DNA of 6,721 nucleotides from QQUK01 sp913009765 (GTDB taxonomy: Bacteria; Zixibacteria; MSB-5A5; GN15; FEB-12): NCBI GenBank assembly GCA_937900185.1, contig CALCCW010000268.1:1-6721 (forward strand). The letters run 5' to 3'. The position numbers and the translations under genes were made by a program. Each line of letters starts with the position of its first letter. Positions within the stretch are counted from its first letter, which is position 1. The notes under the pieces were generated by a model that saw only the letters and a program-made list of their open reading frames with translations, was not told the DNA's origin and ran no database searches. Positions 1-6,224 of this stretch are shown here, piece by piece.

Positions 1-375
1 ATCGGCAACATGCCTCAGACTGTCTTCAATAAGCAGTAAAGAATCAACATAGCTTTTTATATAAGCTGTCATATTTCCCAAATCTTCCGCTTTGTTTTTG
101 TAAGACTCAATAAACATTTTAAGCGAATCATTGGTCAGGTTATGTTCCTCAAGCAGTGAATCCCGAAAACAAATATACTCATTCGGCTCATTACGGTGTT
201 TCATCGACCCTACCCATGCCTGTGCGGTGATAAGAGCATACCGTTTTTCATCGGCTTTCTCTTTGGCTGACTGCATATTTTGGTAATATGAGTTTCCGAA
301 ATACAATATTGCGATAAGTAAAAACGGTGCTATTCTTTTGAGCCAAATCAAAATAATTCCAACTTTCTGTTGCAT
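1..375 (-). CDS. Membrane-anchored protein of unknown function, 3'-partial
   Basis: A minus-strand frame is open for 125 codons from ATG at 375 to the window edge with no stop, so the C-terminus is missing. An in-frame stop (TAG, 399-397) lies upstream of the ATG. The N-terminus (MQQKVGIILIWLKRIAPFLL) continues into a hydrophobic stretch to about residue 26, which looks like one signal-anchor or membrane helix. The rest is polar, charged and apparently all-helical, rich in Asp-Ser-Leu steps (RDSLLEEHNLTNDSLK, then YVDSLLLIEDSL), and probably lies outside the cytoplasmic membrane. I do not recognise it firmly. The arrangement of short helices with DSLL..HNLT.DSL faintly recalls DUF4296 of Bacteroidetes, but there is no lipobox here. 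It is divergent from ispG, and a promoter candidate sits 20 bp upstream of its start. There is no clear SD sequence. Confidence 0.7.
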   Translation of the reverse strand, partial: MQQKVGIILIWLKRIAPFLLIAILYFGNSYYQNMQSAKEKADEKRYALITAQAWVGSMKHRNEPNEYICFRDSLLEEHNLTNDSLKMFIESYKNKAEDLGNMTAYIKSYVDSLLLIEDSLRHVAD

Positions 376-395
376 TAATGCGTAAAACCGAATAA

Positions 396-423
396 ACTAT
401 ATCACTTTTTGGTCATTGGTCAA
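396..423 (-). promoter_or_regulatory. Candidate promoter for the minus-strand gene
   Basis: Read on the minus strand, TTGACC (423-418) is followed after 16 bases by TATAGT (401-396). Each box matches five of six bases of the sigma-70 consensus. Transcription would begin near 389, about 14 nt before the ATG at 375. The -35 box overlaps the second TTGGTCA repeat, so a factor binding there could affect both directions. If the organism uses a Bacteroidetes-type sigma factor, the match means less. Confidence 0.4.
409..422 (+). repeat. Tandem TTGGTCA x2 in the divergent promoter region
   Basis: Two perfect adjacent copies of the heptamer TTGGTCA lie between the minus-strand gene and ispG, 25 bp before the ispG start. 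The pair overlaps the -35 box of the minus-strand promoter candidate. It could be an operator half-site pair or chance in a short AT-rich spacer. I know of no regulator with this site. Confidence 0.4.
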
Positions 424-446
424 AGTAATAATTTAGGTTAAATTAT

Positions 447-1541
447 ATGAATTTAGAATACCCTGTCAAACGTCGTAAAAGCCGTACAGTAAAAATTGGT
501 GATGTTTTAATCGGAGGCGGATTTCCGATTGCCGTCCAGTCAATGACTACTGCCGACACCCGTGATGCCGAAACTGCAGCCTTGCAGATAAATGCTCTCT
601 ATGATTCAGGCTGTGATATTGTCAGAATTTCGGTGTTAAACCATGATGCCGGCGATAATCTGAAAAAAATCCGTCAACTTGTCGACCCATCCCGTCCGAT
701 TGTGGCAGATATTCATTTTCAATACAAACTTGCCCTAAAGGCTATTGAAGCAGGTTTTGACAAAATTCGTATTAATCCGGGAAACATTGGGGCTGAGTGG
801 AAAGTTCGCGAAGTAACCACTGCTGCCAAAGATAAAGGTATCCCGATTCGTATAGGGGTCAACTCCGGGTCACTTCCTGAAGACATATTAAAAAAATACG
901 GACATGATTCTCCTGACGCATTTGCCGAAACAGCTATGCGTGAGATTGCTGTGTTGGAATCTTTAAATTTTGAAGATATTGTTATCTCGGTAAAATCGAC
1001 AAATACACAAACCGCTTTTTGGGCATACCAAATGGTTGCACAGAGGTGTGACTATCCCCTGCATTTGGGAATCACCGAGGCAGGTACGCTTGAGACAGGT
1101 ACGATAAAATCATCGGTAGGTATCGGTGCAATGCTTATGACAGGTATTGGTGATACAATTAGAGTCTCGCTCACTGCCGACCCTATCAATGAAGCTCCTG
1201 TTGCTCATAAAATTTTAAAATCATGTAATCTTAAAGAAGACGGTATAGAAGTTATTGCCTGCCCTACCTGCGGACGGTGCCAGATAGATATGATTCCTTT
1301 GGCTGAATCTATTGAAAAAAAGACTGCTCACTTAAAGGCTAATTTAAAGGTTGCCGTTATGGGCTGTGCCGTGAACGGTCCCGGGGAAGCAAAAGCTGCC
1401 GATATAGGTATTGCAGGCGGTGACGGTATGGGGATGCTGATTAAAAAAGGTGAGATTATCGCACGGTTTAAAGAAGAAGAACTTGAAGAAAAACTTCTGT
1501 CTGAAATTGAATCAATGACCGGAGAAAAAATCGACAGATAA
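447..1541 (+). CDS. ispG: (E)-4-hydroxy-3-methylbut-2-enyl-diphosphate synthase (IspG/GcpE)
   Basis: This cytoplasmic iron-sulfur enzyme of the MEP isoprenoid pathway converts 2-C-methyl-D-erythritol 2,4-cyclodiphosphate to HMBPP by reductive ring opening. The protein has 364 residues, close to the E. coli enzyme (372), and is the compact two-domain bacterial form. The N-terminal TIM-barrel part shows family blocks such as GFPIAVQSMTTADT (about 25-38), VADIHFQ and KIRINPGNIG. The C-terminal cluster domain has CPTCGRC and VMGCAVNGPGEAKAADIGIAGG-type blocks. Cys272, Cys275, Cys307 and Glu314 match the E. coli [4Fe-4S] ligands C270, C273, C305 and E312 with a constant offset of two, so the enzyme looks intact. 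The start at 447 gives the expected N-terminus. SD is weak (AGG at 435-437). No hairpin terminator follows. Confidence 0.97.
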   Translation: MNLEYPVKRRKSRTVKIGDVLIGGGFPIAVQSMTTADTRDAETAALQINALYDSGCDIVRISVLNHDAGDNLKKIRQLVDPSRPIVADIHFQYKLALKAIEAGFDKIRINPGNIGAEWKVREVTTAAKDKGIPIRIGVNSGSLPEDILKKYGHDSPDAFAETAMREIAVLESLNFEDIVISVKSTNTQTAFWAYQMVAQRCDYPLHLGITEAGTLETGTIKSSVGIGAMLMTGIGDTIRVSLTADPINEAPVAHKILKSCNLKEDGIEVIACPTCGRCQIDMIPLAESIEKKTAHLKANLKVAVMGCAVNGPGEAKAADIGIAGGDGMGMLIKKGEIIARFKEEELEEKLLSEIESMTGEKIDR

Positions 1542-1556
1542 ATTATTCTGTTCTTC

Positions 1557-1585
1557 TTTACATCTGCTTCTCAAACAGCTATTAT
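1557..1585 (+). promoter_or_regulatory. Candidate promoter of the omptin-like pair
   Basis: TTTACA (1557-1562), a 17-base spacer and TATTAT (1580-1585) form a near-consensus sigma-70 promoter, five of six bases in each box. It starts 15 bases after the ispG stop. Transcription would begin near 1592 and give a leader of about 29 nt that includes the GAGGGA ribosome site at 1612-1617. This suggests the pair has its own promoter besides any read-through from ispG, since I see no terminator between them. Confidence 0.45.
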
Positions 1586-1620
1586 TTAAAAGATGAAAAA
1601 ACGATATTCTCGAGGGATTT

Positions 1621-2646
1621 ATGTCTTTTAAAAATTTTGCACTCACTGTTCTTTGTGTTCTAATTTTTTCAACAAACTCACAAGCTGCTGTACAATTCAC
1701 TTTTTCTCCTGAATTAGGTGTCATGGGAGGAACTACTGAATATGAATTAGATGTTATATTTAATGATACAACCAATAGTGGTATTGGTGTAAAACGCCGA
1801 ATAACCTCTCTATTAGAATTTCCACTTGATGTAACAATTGGCGGAATATCAGGAGAAATACACCCTATGGAAGACCAAACGAGATGGTCTATCGGGTTAA
1901 AATTTCTCACAAATCTAAACAACCCAAGTGAAAAAATGATTGACACAGACTGGGATGAGATGAAAACAATTTTTCCATATACAAAATGGAGTGAAACTAA
2001 TTCAAATGCCGAAATAGATTTGACTATATTAGATGCGGAATTTCGGTTTCGAATAGTTCAAAAAAAATCTATGGATATTTCGATTTTGGCAGGCGGTCGG
2101 TACCAAAGAATCTATCAAGAAGCTATTGGTCTTGACGGTTGGCAGCGAAAATTTAATGTAGATTCAAATTTATATGATCCTTCTTTTGATTTTTCCTATT
2201 TCCAAGATACTGTCGTTGGAACGTATGAGATAAAACTAAAACAATTTAAAGTCGGAATACAAAGTGAAATATATTTATCGAGTCTTTTTACCTCACAATT
2301 AAAAATTGCATTTGCTCCTGTTTTTTTTGATGATAAAGATGACCATGTATTGAGAAATAAACTAAGTACAGCCAGTGGTGACGGTAAAGGAATTATCACC
2401 GGATTTAATCTCCGATATCATAATTCTTATGGTATACTTTCATATGTTCAATTAAATGCGACATATAATTATCTTACCGCCAACAGCAGTCAAACTCAAT
2501 GGTGGTATGACGATGAAGTTCATACTGACCCAAATAGTCAAGAAGTTATTATTGATATTGAAAAAAATACCATTATCTCAGGCATCCCGCATACTATTAG
2601 AAGCACACAATATGGAGTAAGTGTGCAATTCGGATTTGAGCTCTAA
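1621..2646 (+). CDS. Omptin-like outer-membrane aspartyl protease, copy 1
   Basis: Predicted to be a beta-barrel protease of the omptin family (OmpT, Pla, PgtE), which cleaves peptides at the cell surface, often next to basic residues. A signal peptide covers residues 1-22 (cleavage likely after NSQA), leaving about 319 residues against 297 in mature OmpT. Assignment rests on a by-eye comparison with OmpT. EKMIDTDW (Asp108, Asp110, Trp111) aligns with NMVDQDW (Asp83, Asp85, Trp86). DKDDH (Asp238, Asp240, His242) aligns with DNDEH (Asp208, Asp210, His212). The catalytic Asp-Asp and Asp-His pairs and the S1-pocket Asp208 therefore all have counterparts, in the right order and at similar spacing. 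LGVMGGTTEYE resembles OmpT LGTLSGKTKER, with Glu40/Glu42 near OmpT Glu27. The PROSITE omptin signatures are degenerate here, and the LPS-binding triad of OmpT is not clearly kept. The barrel ends in QFGFEL. The start at 1621 is set by GAGGGA three bases upstream. Activity is inferred, not shown. Confidence 0.75.
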   Translation: MSFKNFALTVLCVLIFSTNSQAAVQFTFSPELGVMGGTTEYELDVIFNDTTNSGIGVKRRITSLLEFPLDVTIGGISGEIHPMEDQTRWSIGLKFLTNLNNPSEKMIDTDWDEMKTIFPYTKWSETNSNAEIDLTILDAEFRFRIVQKKSMDISILAGGRYQRIYQEAIGLDGWQRKFNVDSNLYDPSFDFSYFQDTVVGTYEIKLKQFKVGIQSEIYLSSLFTSQLKIAFAPVFFDDKDDHVLRNKLSTASGDGKGIITGFNLRYHNSYGILSYVQLNATYNYLTANSSQTQWWYDDEVHTDPNSQEVIIDIEKNTIISGIPHTIRSTQYGVSVQFGFEL

Positions 2647-2661
2647 ATGAAAAAATTCTAT

Positions 2662-2667
2662 GAGGGA
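2662..2667 (+). promoter_or_regulatory. Ribosome binding site that fixes the start of omptin-like copy 2
   Basis: GAGGGA lies three bases before the ATG at 2671. Copy 1 has the same GAGGGA three bases before its ATG (1612-1617). The longer frame opens at ATG 2647, directly after the copy 1 stop. That ATG has no such site and belongs to a stretch (ATGAAAAA...ATTCT...GAGGGA) that also occurs, out of frame, upstream of copy 1 at 1593-1617. The 2671 start also puts both proteins in the same register, each with TEYE at residues 39-42. Confidence 0.75.
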
Positions 2668-2670
2668 AAT

Positions 2671-3708
2671 ATGAAGCTAAAAAAAATTACATTCATGATT
2701 TTATTCATCTTAGTCTGTTTTACAAATACACAGGCATCACTACAATTCACTCTCACCCCTGAAGTAGGTTTAATAGATGGTTACACAGAATATGAAATGG
2801 ACTATTATTTCAAGTTCTTAAATTATATAACAGGAGAACCAGTACCAACAGTTTGGAGAATCAATTCACTCTTAGAATTCCCCCTCGACGCATCAATAGG
2901 AGGCATTTCAGGAAAGTTACAATCGGATTATGATCCAAATCGATGGAGTGTGTATCTGAAATATCTTACAACTTTTACAGACCCAAGTGATAAAATGCAA
3001 GACTCCGACGGGGAAGGATTCTCAACCTTGTTTCCCTATACTCAAATTAGTTATACCGAATCTGATGCGAAAATGAATTTGGATATTTTTGAAGCTGGTT
3101 TTCAATATCGATTTATGAATAAAAAACAATTTGATGTATCTTTTACTTTTGAATTTAGATACCAACAAATATATCAAGAACTAATCGGTTATGATGGCTG
3201 GTATCGTCCTTTTGACACTGCTCAATTAGAATATTTTGATTCAACAAAAGCTATTTCGGGTGCCGCAGATACTGTTGGTATATCCTATAAATTACAAATG
3301 GAACAAATTGCATTTGGGTTCCAAAGTAATATTTTTATAACTGCTAAGTTTACAATTCAAATTAAGTCAGCATTTGCCCCTATTGTTTATAATGATACCG
3401 ATGACCATAAATTAAGATTCAAGCGAAGTACATCAAATGGATTTGGAATGGGGTTTAAAGGTGGGTTTAATATTCGATATGAATTACCTTATTTGCATCT
3501 ATCCTTTATACAGCTGAGTTCTTCTCTTAATACTTACTCTGCTAAAAACACCCAAGCACAAATTTGGTATGAACATGAAACAGGTATTGACCCTGAGACA
3601 CAAAGGTCTATTATACTTGTTCCCGAAGGCACTGCTATAGGAAACATCCCTCATGATATTAGAGGAAAATCATATACAATAAATATTGAATTAGGAATAC
3701 AATTTTAA
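2671..3708 (+). CDS. Omptin-like outer-membrane aspartyl protease, copy 2
   Basis: This is a paralogue of the gene just upstream, 24 bp away and probably co-transcribed. It has 345 residues from the chosen start, with a signal peptide at 1-22 (cleavage likely after NTQA). Blocks shared with copy 1 run end to end: SLLEFPLD, IGGISG, RWS, DPS-type KM.D.D, FPYT, IYQE.IG.DGW, DDH.LR.K.ST, GFN.RY and IPH.IR. Asp111/Asp113 (MQDSD) and Asp242/Asp244/His246 (DTDDH) correspond to OmpT Asp83/Asp85 and Asp208/Asp210/His212. The Trp after the first pair in OmpT and in copy 1 is Gly114 here, and the Trp of the WSET block is Ile, so substrate or activity may differ. The protein ends in ELGIQF, with the terminal Phe typical of barrel-assembly signals. 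It may be an active protease of different specificity or a degenerate family member. Confidence 0.72.
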   Translation: MKLKKITFMILFILVCFTNTQASLQFTLTPEVGLIDGYTEYEMDYYFKFLNYITGEPVPTVWRINSLLEFPLDASIGGISGKLQSDYDPNRWSVYLKYLTTFTDPSDKMQDSDGEGFSTLFPYTQISYTESDAKMNLDIFEAGFQYRFMNKKQFDVSFTFEFRYQQIYQELIGYDGWYRPFDTAQLEYFDSTKAISGAADTVGISYKLQMEQIAFGFQSNIFITAKFTIQIKSAFAPIVYNDTDDHKLRFKRSTSNGFGMGFKGGFNIRYELPYLHLSFIQLSSSLNTYSAKNTQAQIWYEHETGIDPETQRSIILVPEGTAIGNIPHDIRGKSYTINIELGIQF

Positions 3709-4016
3709 TGGCAACTGAGTTTACCGAAACGGTCATTGCTTTGCTCAAAAAAATCCCAATGGGTAAAGTCGCCACCTACGGACAGATTGCGGCTCTTGCC
3801 GGGTCACCAAGAGCTGCACGACAGGTTGTACGGATTCTGCACTCATCCTCTAAAAAATATAACCTCCCTTGGCATCGGGTTATCAATTCTCAGGGAAAAA
3901 TATCACTTAAGCCAAACCAAGGATATGAGATTCAAAAAGCTCTTTTGGTCAAAGAAAAGGTAAAATTTTCCCTTTCAGAGCAAATTAATTTAAACAAGTA
4001 TCAATGGACAGGATAG
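3708..4016 (+). CDS. atl: Alkyltransferase-like protein (ATL), DNA alkyl-lesion sensor
   Basis: A 102-residue protein of the MGMT/Ada C-terminal-domain family that cannot transfer alkyl groups. The PCHRV motif of O6-alkylguanine-DNA alkyltransferases is PWHRV here, with Trp55 in place of the acceptor Cys, as in E. coli YbaZ and S. pombe Atl1. ATLs bind O6-alkylguanine, flip it out and hand the lesion to nucleotide excision repair. Tyr24 (in KVATYGQIA) and Arg38 (in GSPRAARQV) match Atl1 Tyr25 and Arg39, used for base rotation and as an arginine finger. The length is typical and the C-terminal INLNKYQW resembles the YbaZ end. The ATG overlaps the stop of copy 2 by one base (TAATG), implying translational coupling, though a functional link with the omptin-like pair is not obvious. 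Confidence 0.93.
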   Translation: MATEFTETVIALLKKIPMGKVATYGQIAALAGSPRAARQVVRILHSSSKKYNLPWHRVINSQGKISLKPNQGYEIQKALLVKEKVKFSLSEQINLNKYQWTG

Positions 4017-4158
4017 TTTTTGCCCTCAACTCTTTGTCCGTCATTTAGTTACAATAAAATCATAAATTTAAGTATTTTCATGAATTTTCTTGACATTTTT
4101 GAAAAATATGTGACCTTTACACGCCGATAAAGATATAAGTAATATGAATAGGATTGAA

Positions 4159-4719
4159 ATGAAAAATATGTACAAATATATAATTGTCTTCGCAAGTCTA
4201 ACCATTTTGGGATGTTCCGATACGAGTAATTCAACCCAAGAAATGACTACTGAGTTTGACTCAATCAATCTGCCTGATTCTGAATTGAGAGTTGCTCAAA
4301 TCAAATTCTTTAAAAAAGGTGAGATTACTTCTGAAATTCTAGCTGAAAAAGTTGTCAAATTTGATGCTGAAGATTCCATGCTTGCCTATGTGCTTGATAT
4401 AAAAATGCTGGACTCACTTGGAAATACTACCACCACAATCAAAGGTGATTCGGGAATTATCAAAGAAGTGCAAGGGGCTGTGAAAATATACGGACATGTT
4501 GTTGTTATTACTCATGACTCCACAAAACTTGAAACAGAATATCTCTGGTGGAATTCGTATACAAACCGTATCAAAAGTGACGCATTTGTTCGCATTACCA
4601 AACATGGTGATATTATTTCAGGATGGGGACTTGATGCGGATAATAAATTGAACAGTTTTAAAATCCTGAATCAGGTATCAGGTGAAGTAGCCGACCCTGA
4701 AAAATTAGAGACTAAATAG
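4159..4719 (+). CDS. lptC: LptC-like LPS export lipoprotein
   Basis: Probably the periplasmic LptC component of the Lpt bridge that moves lipopolysaccharide from the inner-membrane LptBFG transporter to LptA and the outer membrane. From ATG 4159 it has 186 residues. The N-terminus MKNMYKYIIVFASLTILGC is a lipoprotein signal with Cys19 after ILG. The rest fits the beta-jellyroll LptC/DUF1239 pattern: a repeated strand-turn region, then TEYLWWNSYTNRIKSD (Trp130-Trp131) and the GDIISGWGLDAD block, both typical near the family C-terminus. The lipobox form, rather than the transmembrane anchor of E. coli LptC, is common outside Proteobacteria. An ATG at 4144 gives five extra residues. I prefer 4159 because AGGA (4150-4153) sits five bases before it. 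No lptA or lptB is present in the window. Confidence 0.85.
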   Translation: MKNMYKYIIVFASLTILGCSDTSNSTQEMTTEFDSINLPDSELRVAQIKFFKKGEITSEILAEKVVKFDAEDSMLAYVLDIKMLDSLGNTTTTIKGDSGIIKEVQGAVKIYGHVVVITHDSTKLETEYLWWNSYTNRIKSDAFVRITKHGDIISGWGLDADNKLNSFKILNQVSGEVADPEKLETK

Positions 4720-4948
4720 AAATCTTACGTACTTTTTAACATATTACATTACTTTTTGATTGTTTGCCGCTCATAATTTTTATTGCTACTTTTAATTACA
4801 TCATCAAGGACACATCGGTCTTGACAGGTTAACCTAATTGCATAAAGCTGTCATATAAAGCAGGGTTAACGTATGTTTATTTAAATAGTTCGTGTAAAAT
4901 TATCTTATCATCAACTTGCATCTTTCTATCAAACAGTTATATTTTTTT
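4720..4948. other. Non-coding region between lptC and the ComEA-like gene
   Basis: These 229 bases contain no convincing gene on either strand. The left 80 bases are plain AT-rich sequence with no good terminator hairpin. The middle holds a cluster of small repeats (4821-4870). The right part has a TAAAAT box (4895-4900) without a fitting -35. The promoter of the ComEA-like/PilM-like pair is expected here, but I cannot place it firmly: TTGACA at 4821-4826 has only a poor -10 (TAAAGC) 16 bases downstream. Confidence 0.6.
4822..4870. repeat. Palindrome and inverted/direct repeat cluster
   Basis: The perfect palindrome AGGTTAACCT lies at 4826-4835. Its core GGTTAAC recurs at 4864-4870, 37 bases on. 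TGACAG (4822-4827) and CTGTCA (4848-4853) form an inverted repeat with a 20-base gap. The cluster surrounds a TTGACA box, so it could be an operator for the downstream pair. Each element is short and could be chance. Confidence 0.4.
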
Positions 4949-5317
4949 ATGAATAAATATTTTGATTTCTCTCCAAAACAGATAAAATTTCTTTTATTTT
5001 TAGCAGTAAGTGCATTACTATTAGGCTCTGTTCAGTTCATACGACAATTTACCACCCCAACACAAAACTCGCCAAACTTTGAAGTACATATTGGAGACAA
5101 CGAAACAAAACTAACCGGGATTTTTATACTTGACCCCAACAATGCTCCCGCGGATTCTTTGGAACTTCTTCCTGGTATCGGCAAAGTATTAGCAGATAGA
5201 ATAGTCGTTTTCAGACAGCATACCCGTTTTAATAAAGAGATTGATATTACCGATGTAAAAGGTATCGGTCCAAAACTATATGAAAAAATCAAACCGTATT
5301 TACAGGTAAAACATTGA
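4949..5317 (+). CDS. ComEA-like membrane-anchored helix-hairpin-helix DNA-binding protein
   Basis: A 122-residue protein with a short cytoplasmic N-terminus, one membrane helix (about 13-31), a linker of about 25 residues, and a C-terminal double helix-hairpin-helix domain (about 57-119). The domain shows DPNNAPADSLELLPGIG (hairpin at 74-78), an RIVVFR helix, and VKGIG (103-107), the ComEA layout. ComEA binds incoming double-stranded DNA at the outer face of the inner membrane in natural transformation. Similar small proteins also occur in bacteria not known to be competent. The usual N-terminal Asn-x-Asn-x-Ala of the domain appears as PNNAPAD. An in-frame TTG at 4916 would add 11 residues. 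The ATG at 4949 is preferred for a normal signal-anchor, though its SD is poor. The stop lies inside the TTGA overlap with the next gene. Confidence 0.8.
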   Translation: MNKYFDFSPKQIKFLLFLAVSALLLGSVQFIRQFTTPTQNSPNFEVHIGDNETKLTGIFILDPNNAPADSLELLPGIGKVLADRIVVFRQHTRFNKEIDITDVKGIGPKLYEKIKPYLQVKH

Positions 5318-6171
5318 ATAATAACAGTATCACAATCGGTATAGATAACCGTGACGGAACATATTTTGTCGCTCGGGTAGATCAAACCAAAGGACGCCCG
5401 GATATTAAAGCTCTTATACGATTTGATGAGGAACATTTTAACGGACACCATCTACTTGAAGGGAACCGAATTGTTGTTTCTATACCCGACAACCAAATAA
5501 TGATAAAATATGTGCGGCTTCCAAGTTTTGATAATGCCGATTTAAAAGTCAGGTTTGAACTCGAAACAGCCTTAGGAGAAACTCCCGAAAATTATTTATT
5601 TGATATCATACCTACCAAACTTGACAACTACTATTTGGGATTGACAGTTCGCAAAGCACTTACTCATACACTCATTAAACCATTTGTCCAACAAAATGGA
5701 GATATCAATTTTTCAACCGGAGGAACTATGCGTGCGGCGGCTTTAGCTCGCGGATTTTTAACGTATTGTCAACAATCCGGCGGGGAGTTTGGGGCTATTG
5801 TTGATTTTGGAAACCGGACAGCATCAATCGCTTTTTACTACAAACAGCAGATTGTGGATCTGTGTGGATTACCTTTGGAGACAAACTATTTCAACGACAC
5901 TGATGCATATCAAAAAGTCATAATTGAACTCAAGACACTTCTTAATTTTAAACTTGCAGCTTTACAGGAAAATGGTATTTCTATCCCCCTTTCAAAAATA
6001 TTTGTAATTAGCGAATTTCTTGATGAAAAAATGATAGAAACCTTACAAAAAAATCTAAAAATTGAAATAGCTCGCCCGGAAATCCATACCGGATTTATCT
6101 CAGAGCAAAACAAAAACCATGAAATACCTTTAGATAAATATCTGGTCGCTTTGGGGTTGACAGTTATTTAA
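5314..6171 (+). CDS. PilM-like actin-fold protein (type IV pilus/competence type)
   Basis: A 285-residue cytoplasmic protein resembling PilM-type members of the actin/FtsA ATPase superfamily, which sit under the inner-membrane pilus or secretion complex. Visible elements in order: an opening strand-turn-strand ITIGIDNRDGTYF (6-18), VVSIPDNQIMIKYVRLP (54-70), a helix RFELETALGETPENYLFD as in PilM after the LP, a second phosphate-loop-like IVDFGNRTAS (Asp164, Gly166, Thr169), and a late FVISEF strand. The first loop lacks the usual Gly-Ser/Ser after Asp and the protein is shorter than typical PilM (about 350), so nucleotide binding is uncertain. The start is TTG, with AGG (5304-5306) seven bases upstream. 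TTGA overlaps the ComEA-like stop by four bases, so the two are translationally coupled, supporting a shared role in DNA uptake or pili. No pilN, pilO or pilQ is in view. Confidence 0.6.
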   Translation: MNNNSITIGIDNRDGTYFVARVDQTKGRPDIKALIRFDEEHFNGHHLLEGNRIVVSIPDNQIMIKYVRLPSFDNADLKVRFELETALGETPENYLFDIIPTKLDNYYLGLTVRKALTHTLIKPFVQQNGDINFSTGGTMRAAALARGFLTYCQQSGGEFGAIVDFGNRTASIAFYYKQQIVDLCGLPLETNYFNDTDAYQKVIIELKTLLNFKLAALQENGISIPLSKIFVISEFLDEKMIETLQKNLKIEIARPEIHTGFISEQNKNHEIPLDKYLVALGLTVI

Positions 6172-6224
6172 CCTTGATTTCTGTTTTTTTTCTCCTATTT
6201 TATCATCCAAACAGAAAGTATATG

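Noticed and set aside
1512..1946. Minus-strand open frame of 144 codons opposite the first omptin-like gene
   Set aside because: It lies almost wholly antisense to a gene with a signal peptide and family motifs, and its translation has no recognisable domain. It is a shadow of the real gene.
1621..3708. Low G+C of the omptin-like pair as evidence of horizontal transfer
   Set aside because: Hand counts of a few 60-base lines gave about 30-37% for the pair and 43-53% for ispG, but lptC and the PilM-like gene gave about 33-37% as well. ispG is the outlier, not the pair.
3736..3963. Plus-strand 75-codon frame inside atl
   Set aside because: It overlaps atl in another frame. atl has strong family identity over its full length.
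4006..4056. GGACA...TGTCC hairpin after atl as a terminator
   Set aside because: Only five paired bases around a loop of about 30, with no U-run directly after the stem.
4090..4118. TTGACA at 4090-4095 as a promoter for lptC
   Set aside because: No acceptable -10 box occurs 16-18 bases downstream. A weaker alternative (GTGACC at 4110, TATAAG at 4134, 18-base spacer) is possible but too poor to list.
5032..5451. Minus-strand open frame of 139 codons
   Set aside because: It is antisense to the ComEA-like and PilM-like genes, whose motifs are clear. Its product has no recognisable family features.
6174..6221. TTG-started N-terminal extension of CoaD by 16 residues
   Set aside because: The extension (ISVFFLLFYHP...) is hydrophobic and unlike any CoaD N-terminus. 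ATG 6222/6225 gives the standard start before the YPGTFDP motif.
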